A stretch of DNA of 42,841 nt. It comes from Alphaproteobacteria bacterium (lineage in GTDB: Bacteria > Pseudomonadota > Alphaproteobacteria > UBA828). The notes under the pieces are model-generated. The model was not told the DNA's origin. It saw only the letters and a program-made list of their open reading frames with translations, and searched no databases. The translations under genes were made by a program, and so were the position numbers. The number at the start of each line of letters is the position of its first letter. Position 1 is the stretch's first letter. The DNA is taken from the NCBI GenBank assembly GCA_022826345.1, contig JAJDVB010000102.1, positions 1 through 42,841 on the forward strand, given 5' to 3'. This document shows positions 8,311 to 16,548 of the stretch, one piece after another.

Positions 8311-8340
8311 TTTATGGGTTGCCGGTAGCAGGTTCGTCAA
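8311..8340 (-). promoter_or_regulatory. Candidate sigma-70 promoter of the carboxypeptidase gene
   Basis: On the minus strand TTGACG (8340-8335) is followed 18 nt later by CATAAA (8316-8311). Initiation would fall about at the annotated ATG, implying a leaderless message or use of the downstream GTG at 8272. Found by eye only. Confidence 0.35.
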
Positions 8341-8430
8341 GTACGAGCTATGAAAAAAGGTCTGGAAGTGCTTGATTCAGTGCAATCTCTGCCTAGCCTG
8401 GACGCCCGCACATGTTGTGGACGATGCGGA

Positions 8431-8580
8431 CCAGAGCATTTCCATTTCACACGGAAACGCTCTGGCTTCTTTATCGCTCACGGCAGCCGGCCTGCGGCCG
8501 GCGCCTCCGCGAGGGAGCCGCAGGGGCGGCGGGCCGCAGTCGCGGCCTGTCGCGAGTTCGTGGAAGACGAACTCGCTCTA
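8431..8580. repeat. Composite palindromic repeat, copy 2 (inverted relative to copy 1)
   Basis: Distal hairpin CCAGAGCATTTCC / GGAAACGCTCTGG (8431-8443 with 8453-8465, one G-T pair), then CTTTATCGCTCACGGCAGCC and the GC-rich core, then proximal hairpin GCGAGTTCGT-ggaag-ACGAACTCGC (8552-8576). The right edge reads GCTCTA, which supplies the TAG stop of the minus-strand phosphohexomutase gene. The proximal arms differ from copies 1 and 3 in sequence but remain fully self-complementary. Confidence 0.8.
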
Positions 8581-9972
8581 GAAGTCGGGCGGCTCGACCC
8601 CGCTCGCCCGCAGCTGAGCGGCGAGATCCCGCTTCATGCACTCCAGCGCTCCGGCGTTCTCCGCCTCGCAGCGCGCCACCAGCATGGGCTGGGTATTCGA
8701 TGCGCGCAGCAGCCACCAGCCGTCCGGGCTCTCGGCCCTCACACCGTCGATGGCGCTGAACGTCGCGCCCGCAGCCGCGAGCCGCTTTCCGATTTCGTCG
8801 GCAACCCGGAACTTGCGCTCGTCCGTGCAGGGGAAGCGGACCTCGGGCGTGCTCACCGGTTGCGGCAGTTCGGCGCTTAGCGCGGCGAGCGAGCGCCGCT
8901 CGCCATCGATCAGCTTGAGCAAGCGGAGAGCGGCGTAGAGCGCATCGTCGAAGCCCAAGTAGCGGTCGGCGAAGAAGATGTGGCCGCTCATCTCGCCTGC
9001 GAGCGGCGCGCCGCACTCGGCCATCTTCGCCTTGATCGGCGCATGGCCCGTGCGCCACATCAGCGGCGTGCCGCCGAGGCGGGAGATCTCGTCGAAGAGA
9101 ACCCGGCTCGCCTTGACGTCGCCGATGACGGTTGAGCCGGGCCGTTCGCGCAGCACCTCGCGTGCGAGCAGAGCGACGAGCTGATCGCCCCAGAGGATTG
9201 CACCGGCCCCGTCCACGACCCCGATGCGGTCGCCGTCGCCATCGAAGGCGATGCCAAGATCGCAGCGCTCGGCCCGCACCGTCTCGATCAGCTGCGCCAG
9301 GTTCTCGGGCACCGTGGGGTCCGGGTGGTGGGCCGGGAAGGTCCCGTCGACCGCATCGTTCAACAGGATGTGGCGGCCCGGAAGGTCACTCACCAGCGCG
9401 CCGAGCACCGCGCCGGCGGCCCCGTTGCCGGCATCCCACGCAACGGCGAATGGCTGCTCAACGGCCTCGGTGAGGAGGCGGGCGACATAGGCGTTGCGAA
9501 CGTCGTCATCCTCCGTCGCCCTGCCGGCGCCCTTGGCGAACGTACCGTCCCTTACGACCCGTGCCAGCGCCTCGATATCGGCGCCGTAGAACGGCCCGCC
9601 GCCTAGCACCATCTTGACGCCGTTGTAGGCCGGCGGGTTGTGCGAGCCCGTAATCATTGTCCCGCCGTCGCACCGGCGGTCGTGGACGGCGAAATAGAGC
9701 ATCGGCGTTGGGCCCGCGCCGATGCGAAGCACGTTGGCACCGGCAGCGGCCAACCCCTCGACGAGATGGGCTTCCAGCTCCGGCGAGCTCAGCCGGCCAT
9801 CGCGTCCCACGCAAATCTTCGGCGGCCGATCGATGGTTGCACGTTGCCGCGCGATGGTGGCGAAACCCCGGCCGATGGCCGCCATGTCGGCCCCGCTCAG
9901 CGTCTCGCCGACGACGCCCCTGATGTCGTAGGCGCCGAGGGTCGACGGGTCGAGCGTATGTCTCGCGCTCAT
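8578..9972 (-). CDS. Phosphomannomutase/phosphoglucomutase (alpha-D-phosphohexomutase)
   Basis: 464 aa; ATG at 9972 (MSARHTLDPS). The open frame runs further upstream, but that part lies inside the UDP-glucose dehydrogenase gene. It interconverts hexose 6- and 1-phosphates in the cytosol. Four-domain family marks are present: AYDIRGVVGE near residue 14, the phosphoserine loop TGSHNP with S110, the metal loop D244-GDGDR, and the sugar-binding GEMSGHIFF. It is translationally coupled (ATGA overlap) to the upstream UDP-glucose dehydrogenase and lies in the same run as GalU, which suggests it feeds glucose 1-phosphate into UDP-glucose and UDP-glucuronate synthesis; a dual phosphomannomutase role (AlgC/ManB type) is equally possible. 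Confidence 0.92.
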   Translation of the reverse strand: MSARHTLDPSTLGAYDIRGVVGETLSGADMAAIGRGFATIARQRATIDRPPKICVGRDGRLSSPELEAHLVEGLAAAGANVLRIGAGPTPMLYFAVHDRRCDGGTMITGSHNPPAYNGVKMVLGGGPFYGADIEALARVVRDGTFAKGAGRATEDDDVRNAYVARLLTEAVEQPFAVAWDAGNGAAGAVLGALVSDLPGRHILLNDAVDGTFPAHHPDPTVPENLAQLIETVRAERCDLGIAFDGDGDRIGVVDGAGAILWGDQLVALLAREVLRERPGSTVIGDVKASRVLFDEISRLGGTPLMWRTGHAPIKAKMAECGAPLAGEMSGHIFFADRYLGFDDALYAALRLLKLIDGERRSLAALSAELPQPVSTPEVRFPCTDERKFRVADEIGKRLAAAGATFSAIDGVRAESPDGWWLLRASNTQPMLVARCEAENAGALECMKRDLAAQLRASGVEPPDF

Positions 9973-11285
9973 GGGGAGACCGCAGGCCGGCCGATGCTCA
10001 CGTAGCGGAGGCCGGCGGACGCCATCTCGGCCGGCTCGTAGATGTTGCGGAGATCGACCACGAGTGGGGTTCGCAACTGGCTCCGTGCACGCTCCAGGTC
10101 GAGCGCCCTGAACTCGTTCCACTCCGTGAGGATGACCAGCGCGTCCGCGCCCGCCATGGCCTCGTAGGAGTCGTTGCACCACACCACGCCGTCGAGCAGG
10201 GCGCGCGCTTCCGCCATGCCGGCTGGATCGAAGGCGCGGACCTCGGCCCCCTGCTCCTTGAGCCCCGGCAGAATCACGAGGCTCGGGCTCTCGCGCACGT
10301 CGTCCGTGTTGGGCTTGAAGGTGACGCCGAGCACGGCGATGGTCTTGCCCGCGACAGAGCCGCCGCAGGCCTGCACGATCTTGTCCACCATCGCGGCCTT
10401 GCGCGCGGTGTTCGTGCGTAGCACCGCGTCGACGATGGCGCTGGGCGCGCCGGCTTCCTCGGCGATTCGGACGAAGGCTGCGGTGTCCTTGGGGAAGCAC
10501 GAGCCTCCGAAGCCCGGCCCCGCGTGCAGAAAGTACCGACCGATGCGGCCGTCGAGGCCGATCCCCTTGGCCACGTCCTGAACGTCCGCGCCGAGGCGCT
10601 CGCAGAGGTCGGCGATTTCGTTGATGAAGGTGATCTTGGTCGCGAGGAAGCAGTTGGCAGCGTACTTGATGAGCTCCGCCGTCTCCAAGGTGGTGAAGAG
10701 CACCGGCGTCTCGATCAGAAAAAGCGGTCGGTATAGCGCCCGCATGACCGCCTGCGCTCGCTCGGACTCGACCCCGACGACGACGCGATCGGGGCGCATG
10801 AAGTCGCCGATTGCCGAGCCTTCGCGCAGGAACTCCGGGTTCGAGACCACATCGAACGAAGCATCTGGCCGGCGCTCCTGGATGATGCGCGCGATCTCCC
10901 GTCCGATGCCGACGGGCACGGTCGATTTCGTCGCGACGACGGTGTAGCCGTCGAGAGCGTCCGCAACCTGCCGGGCCGCCTCGAACACGAACGAGAGGTC
11001 GGCGTGGCCGTCACCCCGCCGGCTAGGTGTGCCGACCGCCAGCATCACCACGTCGGCCGCCGATACGGCATCCGCAATGTCCTCGGCGAAGGAGAGCCGC
11101 CCTGCGGCGACATTGGCGGCGAGCAGTGCCTCCAGCCCCGGCTCGTAGATCGGCACGCGCCCTGCACGAAGCGCCGCGATCCTCTCCGGCTCGGCATCGA
11201 CGCAGGCGACGGAGAAGCCGAATTCCGAGAAACAGGTGGCCGACACCAGCCCGACATAACCGGCCCCGATCATCGCGACACGCAT
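9969..11285 (-). CDS. ugd: UDP-glucose 6-dehydrogenase
   Basis: 438 aa; start at 11285, because MRVAMIGAGYVG begins the Rossmann domain directly; 13 more in-frame residues upstream look non-coding. It oxidises UDP-glucose to UDP-glucuronate with two NAD+. Seen: the GAGYVG dinucleotide loop (residues 7-12), the TKSTVPVG hinge, NPEFLREGSAI, the central helix TAELIKYAANCFLATKI, the catalytic Cys in GSCFPKD (C263), and the UDP-binding C-terminal domain with VTFKPNTDDVRESPS. It sits between galU and the phosphohexomutase, so the three genes form a UDP-glucuronate module, probably for surface polysaccharide. Confidence 0.95.
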   Translation of the reverse strand: MRVAMIGAGYVGLVSATCFSEFGFSVACVDAEPERIAALRAGRVPIYEPGLEALLAANVAAGRLSFAEDIADAVSAADVVMLAVGTPSRRGDGHADLSFVFEAARQVADALDGYTVVATKSTVPVGIGREIARIIQERRPDASFDVVSNPEFLREGSAIGDFMRPDRVVVGVESERAQAVMRALYRPLFLIETPVLFTTLETAELIKYAANCFLATKITFINEIADLCERLGADVQDVAKGIGLDGRIGRYFLHAGPGFGGSCFPKDTAAFVRIAEEAGAPSAIVDAVLRTNTARKAAMVDKIVQACGGSVAGKTIAVLGVTFKPNTDDVRESPSLVILPGLKEQGAEVRAFDPAGMAEARALLDGVVWCNDSYEAMAGADALVILTEWNEFRALDLERARSQLRTPLVVDLRNIYEPAEMASAGLRYVSIGRPAVSP

Positions 11286-11325
11286 GGCGATGCTCCCCGA
11301 AAACGATCCCGCGCGAAGGGCCACC

Positions 11326-12204
11326 CTACGGGGAGGGCGTCACCTCTCGCAGGAAGGACAACAGCTCCTGCCTCAGCTCGGGCCGTTCCATGGCGCAGGC
11401 GATGGTCGCCTGAATGGCCCCCATCGGGCTGCCGCAATCGAAGCGACGGCCGTTGAAGCGGACACCGTGAAACCGCTCCTCTCGCGCCATCGCCGCCATG
11501 GCGTCGGTCAGCTGAATCTCGCCGCCTGCACCCGGCGCCTGGGTGGCTAGCCGCTCGAAGATGCCCGGTTGCAGAATGTAACGGCCGATGAGCGCGAGCT
11601 GCGACGGCGCTTCTGTGGGGTCGGGCTTCTCCACCATGCCGGAGACTGTGACGGCCCGCCCTTCTTCGGCCGCGACCTCGACGATCCCGTACCGGCCGGT
11701 CTCGCGCTGCGGCACCTCGGCAAGCGCCACGACGCTGCCGCCGGTCCGGCCGTGAACCTCGACAAGCTCGGCAAGACACGGCGGGTCGCCGAGGAGCAGC
11801 TCGTCCGGCAGCAGCACCGCAAACGGCTCGTCGCCCACCAGATCGCGCGCGCAAAGGACCGCGTGACCCAGGCCCAGAGGCTCCTCCTGGCGCACGAAGG
11901 CGCCGCTGCCAGGTGCCAGCACGGCGCCCTCGATCGCCGCCAGAGCAACATCATCGCCGCGCGCCGCGAGATAGGCGTCGAGCGCTTTGTCCCGCTCAAA
12001 GTGGTCCTTGATCGCCGCCTCGCCCCGGCCCGTGACGAAGATGAATTCTTCGACCCCCGCAGCCCGTGCCTCCTCGACCGCATACTGGATGAGCGGCTTG
12101 TCGACCACCGGAAGCAACACCTTGGGCACCGCCTTGCTCGCAGGCAGGAAGCGTGTGCCCATGCCAGCGACGGGGAGCACAGCCTTCCTCACCGTTGTCA
12201 CCAT
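11326..12204 (-). CDS. galU: UTP-glucose-1-phosphate uridylyltransferase
   Basis: 292 aa; ATG at 12204 (MVTTVRKAVLP). It makes UDP-glucose from UTP and glucose 1-phosphate. The nucleotidyltransferase signature VLPVAGMGTRFLPASK, then PKVLLPVVDKPLIQY, FVTGRGEAAIKDHF, LGLGHAVLCA, LLPDEL and GEIQLTD mark GalU. Length is normal. It is followed 40 nt later by ugd on the same strand. The gap of about 100 nt up to the DnaJ gene may hold its promoter, though I see no clear boxes. Confidence 0.95.
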   Translation of the reverse strand: MVTTVRKAVLPVAGMGTRFLPASKAVPKVLLPVVDKPLIQYAVEEARAAGVEEFIFVTGRGEAAIKDHFERDKALDAYLAARGDDVALAAIEGAVLAPGSGAFVRQEEPLGLGHAVLCARDLVGDEPFAVLLPDELLLGDPPCLAELVEVHGRTGGSVVALAEVPQRETGRYGIVEVAAEEGRAVTVSGMVEKPDPTEAPSQLALIGRYILQPGIFERLATQAPGAGGEIQLTDAMAAMAREERFHGVRFNGRRFDCGSPMGAIQATIACAMERPELRQELLSFLREVTPSP

Positions 12205-12305
12205 TCCAAGGGCCTCGCCACGCTGACCGGGGTGAGGTGGGGGCGGAGGTGTGCCACGGCGGCCGCGGCGCGGCAAGCACGGCGGCACTCGCGGCGTCGC
12301 GCGCC

Positions 12306-13055
12306 TCAGCCGCCGAGCAGCAACTCCTTCGCCTGGTTGATCTTCGCGGCGAGGTAGTTGGAGCCGCCGTGGTCGGGGTGGAGCTTGCGCATGAGCGTGC
12401 GGTGCGCCTCCTTGATCTCCTCCGTGCCGGCGCCCGGTTGGAGGCCGAGGATTTCGTAGGCTTCTTCGCGGGTCATCGGCGTGCGGCCGCCGCCGGCAGC
12501 CCTCTTGCGCCCCCAGCCCTGCCCCGTGCCGGCACCGGCGCTCTGCTCCTGCTCCGTCCGCGCCTCGGCGCGCTCGCGCCAATCGGCGCCGAGGATCCGG
12601 TCCATGTAGGCTTCCAGCAGCCGCCGGCCCTCGTCGTCCCGCAAGCTGCATTCTTGGAACAACTCGAGAAGCTGAGGCTCCGAAAGCTCATCGAGAGGAG
12701 CCCCGGCGTAGCGGCCCTGAAGCACCGTGCCCTCCATCTCGCCGCTGTCATGGTCCAGCGTCATGCGGAGATAGGGGGTCTCGATATCCGATTTCTGGCC
12801 GGCCGTGGGATGCGGGTTCCCCCGGCCTGCGGCAAAGCGGCTCATGAGCCAGGGCAGCCCGGTGATCGCGAGCGGCAGGAAGGCGAGATTGGCCTTTCCG
12901 GTCACGGCGAGGAAGATCGTGGCCGCCGCGCCGGCCGCGATGAAGCCCCACTTGACCCACTTCGCGAGTTTCGAGGGATTGGCCGTGGCGAACCAGCGGC
13001 TGAGAAACACGACCAGCACCAGAAGCCCGATCCCGAGAAGGACGTATTGGACCAT
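12306..13055 (-). CDS. Membrane-anchored protein with C-terminal J domain
   Basis: 249 aa. Two N-terminal hydrophobic segments (about 3-22 and 34-58) anchor it in the membrane. A middle stretch (about 88-170) resembles the conserved domain of alphaproteobacterial DnaJ-like membrane proteins, and a J domain fills the last 60 residues (EEAYEILGLQPGAGTEEIKE) with the essential HPD in KLHPDHGG. It should recruit and stimulate a DnaK-type Hsp70 at the membrane. It differs from DnaJ in lacking the Gly/Phe and zinc regions, and from DjlA in the order of domains. It lies between galU and a VWA gene on the same strand. Confidence 0.88.
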   Translation of the reverse strand: MVQYVLLGIGLLVLVVFLSRWFATANPSKLAKWVKWGFIAAGAAATIFLAVTGKANLAFLPLAITGLPWLMSRFAAGRGNPHPTAGQKSDIETPYLRMTLDHDSGEMEGTVLQGRYAGAPLDELSEPQLLELFQECSLRDDEGRRLLEAYMDRILGADWRERAEARTEQEQSAGAGTGQGWGRKRAAGGGRTPMTREEAYEILGLQPGAGTEEIKEAHRTLMRKLHPDHGGSNYLAAKINQAKELLLGG

Positions 13056-13106
13056 TGGAAGGAGCGTCCTAGCGAGCCGGGCAGCGGGGGTTGAGGCTGG
13101 GCGGGC

Positions 13107-13817
13107 TCATTTGATCTGATGGGCGATCTGCAGCACTGCCTCGCCGCGCTGGCGGCTGTAGTCCTTGAGCGCCTTGCGCCCACCGGCGGCGTAGACCGCA
13201 ACCGCGCCGAGCAGCTCCTTGAGCTGGCGCGCGCTCGATGCGTCGAAGCGCAGGTAGGCGCCGTTGGTTAGCCGTGCGATCTGGCGAAAGGCCAATGACG
13301 CCGACGGGTCCGGCCCCTCGTGGAACATGAAGGCGGGAACGCCACGCAAGCCCAGCTCGCCCGCGATGGCGCAGAGATCGTCCACGTTCTCTTCCATGGC
13401 ATCGCCGACGAACACCAGTGCGTGGACCTTCTGGACCTGAGTCTCGTCCAGCGCGTGGCGCAGCACCTTGCGGATCTGAGTGTGACCGCCGAGGCAGCGG
13501 ACAGCGGTCATGACGCGGACCAGCGCCCGCGAATCCCGCACCCACTTGCTCGCCTTGCATTCGCCGAAGCCGCGGTAGTAGACGAGCTGCACCGCGAGCC
13601 CGCCGAGCGCGGCGGTGGCGTCGAACATCTCTCCCTGGATCTGACAGGCGCGATCCCAGGTCGGCTCCCGGCTCGCCGTTGCGTCCATGGCGAACATGAG
13701 GCGCCCGGTTTCTCCCTGCTTGACCGGTGCGGGGGTCGCCGCGACCCGGCGCAGGAAGGCATCGACGTCAGCGCTGTCGTTTCGGCCCTTCGTCGGCAGC
13801 TTTCGGTCACGGGTCAT
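13107..13817 (-). CDS. VWA domain protein
   Basis: 236 aa, cytosolic, no signal peptide. A von Willebrand A-like fold is suggested by GRLMFAMDATASR, where D45-x-T47-x-S49 stands in for the usual metal-site DxSxS, and by later strands ending in HALVFVGDAMEE and GVPAFMFHEGPD. The Thr replacement may weaken or alter metal binding. Function is unknown; VWA proteins often assist metal insertion or AAA+ complexes, but no AAA+ partner is in the window. It lies 51 nt upstream of the J-domain gene and 15 nt downstream of the nucleoside hydrolase, in one minus-strand run. Confidence 0.8.
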   Translation of the reverse strand: MTRDRKLPTKGRNDSADVDAFLRRVAATPAPVKQGETGRLMFAMDATASREPTWDRACQIQGEMFDATAALGGLAVQLVYYRGFGECKASKWVRDSRALVRVMTAVRCLGGHTQIRKVLRHALDETQVQKVHALVFVGDAMEENVDDLCAIAGELGLRGVPAFMFHEGPDPSASLAFRQIARLTNGAYLRFDASSARQLKELLGAVAVYAAGGRKALKDYSRQRGEAVLQIAHQIK

Positions 13818-13832
13818 CGCAGGCTCCCCCTC

Positions 13833-14780
13833 CTATATGGGGGCGACCGGCAGCCGTGCCAGGCGCTCGGTCAGCATAGCGAAGAAGCCGTCGGCGTCGA
13901 CCCGCTGCAGCACGTGGACGTTGGCAGCCGCACCGGTGCGGCCGTGCAGATCGCACACGGTCCGCCCGAAGCAGTGGCCGTCGCCCAACTCCACGTCGAC
14001 CCGCATATCGCGGCCCTCGAAGAGATCCGGCGCCAGCAGATAGGCGATCACGCAGGGATCGTGCATGGGCGCACCGTGGTGATAGGCCTCGACGTTCTTC
14101 TTGCCGTAGAGGTCGAGCATGCCACAGACCGCAGCCGCCGGCGCCGTGCCCAGCGCGCGGATCGCCTCCAGCCTGGGCGGCGTCGCGATCGCCTGATGGG
14201 TCACGTCGAGCCCGATCATGGTGAGCGGCACACCGGCCTCGAACACCACATGCGCCGCGTGGGGGTCGGCATGGATGTTGAACTCGGCCGCCGGCGTAAC
14301 GTTGCCGAGCCCGATTGCGCCCCCCATGGTCACGATCTCGCGCACATTGGCGAGGATCGCCGGGCTCTTGACGATGGCGAGCGCGACATTGGTGAGGGGC
14401 CCAAGCGTCGCCAGCGTGATGGGCTCCTGCGCCGCCGTCAGCGCATCGATCAGAAAGTCCGCTGCATGAGCCGCCTCGGCAGGGCGGCTCGGCTCCGGCA
14501 GGTCGGCACCGTCGATCCCCGTCGGCCCGTGGATGTATTCGGCGGTCTCCGGCTCGCGCACCAAGGGCCTGGAGCAGCCGGCATAGACCGGCACCTCGGG
14601 CCGGCCGGCGAGGTCCCTGATCCGGCGCGCATTGCTCTCGGTCCGGGCGAGCGGCACGTTGCCCGCAACGGCGGTGATGCCGAGCAAGTCGAATTCCTTG
14701 GGGGACGCGAAGGCGAGCAGCAGGGCGACGGCATCGTCCTGGCCCGGATCGCAGTCGATGATCAGCGGTCGCACGCTCAT
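13833..14780 (-). CDS. Inosine-uridine preferring nucleoside hydrolase (IunH family)
   Basis: 315 aa, the family length. It hydrolyses the N-glycosidic bond of ribonucleosides to free base and ribose. The calcium-binding Asp cluster is near the start (IIDCDPGQDDAVALL, with D11, D15, D16), followed by TLGPLTNVALA, VTMGGA, EFNIHADPHAAHVV and a later H-D pair (HDPCVIAYLL) that completes the metal site. It begins the minus-strand run that continues through the VWA and J-domain genes. Substrate preference (purine or pyrimidine) cannot be told from this. Confidence 0.92.
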   Translation of the reverse strand: MSVRPLIIDCDPGQDDAVALLLAFASPKEFDLLGITAVAGNVPLARTESNARRIRDLAGRPEVPVYAGCSRPLVREPETAEYIHGPTGIDGADLPEPSRPAEAAHAADFLIDALTAAQEPITLATLGPLTNVALAIVKSPAILANVREIVTMGGAIGLGNVTPAAEFNIHADPHAAHVVFEAGVPLTMIGLDVTHQAIATPPRLEAIRALGTAPAAAVCGMLDLYGKKNVEAYHHGAPMHDPCVIAYLLAPDLFEGRDMRVDVELGDGHCFGRTVCDLHGRTGAAANVHVLQRVDADGFFAMLTERLARLPVAPI

Positions 14781-14896
14781 GGCAGCCCGGAATCATACCT
14801 AGCGTCGCGCGCGGCGGGTAGTGCCTGAGATGGAGAGCGTGTGCTGGGCGCTGCGGTGGCTCGGTCGCGGCCCCTCGGACGACTGTTCGGGCGTGT

Positions 14897-16192
14897 CTAA
14901 TCCGGGAGGGCGTCCGGCAGGCGGGCGCCGTCATCGTCATCGCCAGGGGGAACGCAATCGCCATCGTGTGCAAGACTCGGCGAATCATCGTCGACGCGCT
15001 GCACATCGACCGAATCGTCTGGACGGGGAGCGAAACGATGGGCGTGGGTGTGCCGACTGGTACCGTCAGCGCCCTCCCACCAGGCCTCGGCCGCTTCGCG
15101 CACGGCGCTCCAATCCAGCTCGAAGCCCAGTCCCGGCCCGTCGACGACGGGCAGCCTGCCGCCCCGCAATGTGAGGTCGGGTCGGCTGACGATGTCCCAG
15201 GCCAGGAAATTGTTCATGTACTGGTTGCCATCGTCCAGGTTGGGAGTCACCGCCGCCGCATGGATCGCCGCCACGGTGGTTATCCCCGTCTCGTGCAGTC
15301 CGTGGATACAAACGTCGACGTTGGCCGCCTCCGCGACGTGCGCCACCTTGGAGAAGCGCAGCAGGCCCCCGGTCTCATGCAAGCCCACGACGATCAGGTC
15401 GGCCGCATGCAGGCGACAGACGTCGTAGGCGTCGCCCAGCGCGATGACACCCTGGTCCGCCGCGATCGAGATGGGGCTCGCGGCCCGGACCCGCGCCAGC
15501 GCCTCGACACTATCCGCATCGATCGGCTGCTCCACGACTTCGATGTCGAACCGGGAAAGCCTGCGCATCATGCGGGTGGCCTGGACGGGGTGCCAACGCC
15601 CACTCGGGTCGACTCGCAAGCGTTTGTCGGGTCCGATGGCGGAGCGGACCCGGGCCACGACCTCGGTGTCCACATCATCGCCCCGCCCGACCTCGACGAA
15701 GATCACCTCGTGGCCAGAGGTCGCGAGGCGCGCCGCCTCGCCGGCGATTTCCTCGGCGGTTTCTCCCTGCGGGAAGCCGAAGTAGCGCACCTCGTCGCGA
15801 ACCGCGCCGCCCAGCAGAGCATGAACGGGGCGGTCCACCGCCTTGCCCATGGCATCCCACAACGCAATCTCCAGCCCCGCGAGCGCCTTGCCCGCGAATT
15901 TGGGGGCCCTGCAGGCTTCCTCGCGCCCGAACAGCGCGTCGTAGGCCTCGCCAATCAAGCGGGCGTTCTCGAAAGGACTGCGCCCGACGCAAAAGTCCGC
16001 CGCGAGCGCTAGATGGGCGCGGACAGCCTCGGCTGATGGCGTCGCGATCGACTCGCCATAGCCGATCACGCCCTCGTCGGTGTGGACCTCGACCAGGATG
16101 ACCTCCGCGCCGTGTGTCACGCCCTGGGACCAGTGAAAGGGTTGCTCGTAGGGGATCCAGAGCGGCGTCGTGACAACCTCGCTAATCTTCAC
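14897..16192 (-). CDS. Enolase superfamily protein (mandelate racemase/muconate lactonizing enzyme type) with odd catalytic region
   Basis: 431 aa. N-terminal capping domain (1-125) and TIM barrel. Metal ligands fit D195 (LRVDPSGRW), E221 (EVVEQPI) and D246 (AADQG), and a His at 297 (CIHG) could be the MR-type base. The KxK motif usually found on the second barrel strand is not visible: the expected place reads IFVEVGRG (164-171). The last 60 residues, after about 372, are acidic, low in complexity and beyond the normal family end, which may be an extension or a lost stop codon. It is divergent from an MFS transporter, suggesting uptake and conversion of a sugar acid or hydroxy acid. The substrate is unknown. 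Confidence 0.8.
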   Translation of the reverse strand: MKISEVVTTPLWIPYEQPFHWSQGVTHGAEVILVEVHTDEGVIGYGESIATPSAEAVRAHLALAADFCVGRSPFENARLIGEAYDALFGREEACRAPKFAGKALAGLEIALWDAMGKAVDRPVHALLGGAVRDEVRYFGFPQGETAEEIAGEAARLATSGHEVIFVEVGRGDDVDTEVVARVRSAIGPDKRLRVDPSGRWHPVQATRMMRRLSRFDIEVVEQPIDADSVEALARVRAASPISIAADQGVIALGDAYDVCRLHAADLIVVGLHETGGLLRFSKVAHVAEAANVDVCIHGLHETGITTVAAIHAAAVTPNLDDGNQYMNNFLAWDIVSRPDLTLRGGRLPVVDGPGLGFELDWSAVREAAEAWWEGADGTSRHTHAHRFAPRPDDSVDVQRVDDDSPSLAHDGDCVPPGDDDDGARLPDALPD

Positions 16193-16383
16193 GTCCTCTC
16201 CTCCGGCGCTCGGCGCCGTCGGTCGACTCGGAGCAGTTCAGGGAGAAAAGTGCCCCATCCTGCCCTCTAAATTGCGCAGGGGTGGGTGAACATCGCCTTA
16301 ATGGTGGTCTTGGAAAGCCACGAGGGAGCGGGCACCGGAAAATCGAGCCCCGCCTCATGGTCCACCTCAAACAGTAGTTAAGC

Positions 16384-16460
16384 GATCAGTCTAATATCAT
16401 ATCAGACGCGGTATTATGTCAGATTTGGAAAGTTATATGTCCAACTAATATATCCAACGC
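16384..16460. promoter_or_regulatory. AT-rich control region between divergent genes, with imperfect palindrome
   Basis: In an otherwise very GC-rich sequence this stretch is mostly A and T. TCTAATAT-c-ATATCAGA (16390-16406) is a palindrome with seven of eight pairs matching, and a related half-site ATGTCAGA follows near 16416. It lies between the enolase-superfamily gene (start 16192, minus) and the MFS gene (start 16549, plus), so it is a likely promoter and operator region. No regulator gene is adjacent. Confidence 0.4.
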
Positions 16461-16548
16461 GGCAGTTTGAGCGCCTCCCGGCGCGGTGCAGTCAGCCTTG
16501 GGGACGGTGGCGTCGGCCGGGCGCCGGCACGATGTGTTATCGTGGGCC

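Noticed and set aside
9973..10500. Upstream extension of the phosphohexomutase frame
   Set aside because: It lies within the UDP-glucose dehydrogenase gene; the ATG at 9972 starts the conserved family sequence and gives a normal ATGA overlap.
13320..14828. 502-residue plus-strand open frame
   Set aside because: Runs antisense across the VWA and nucleoside hydrolase genes, both of which have real motifs.
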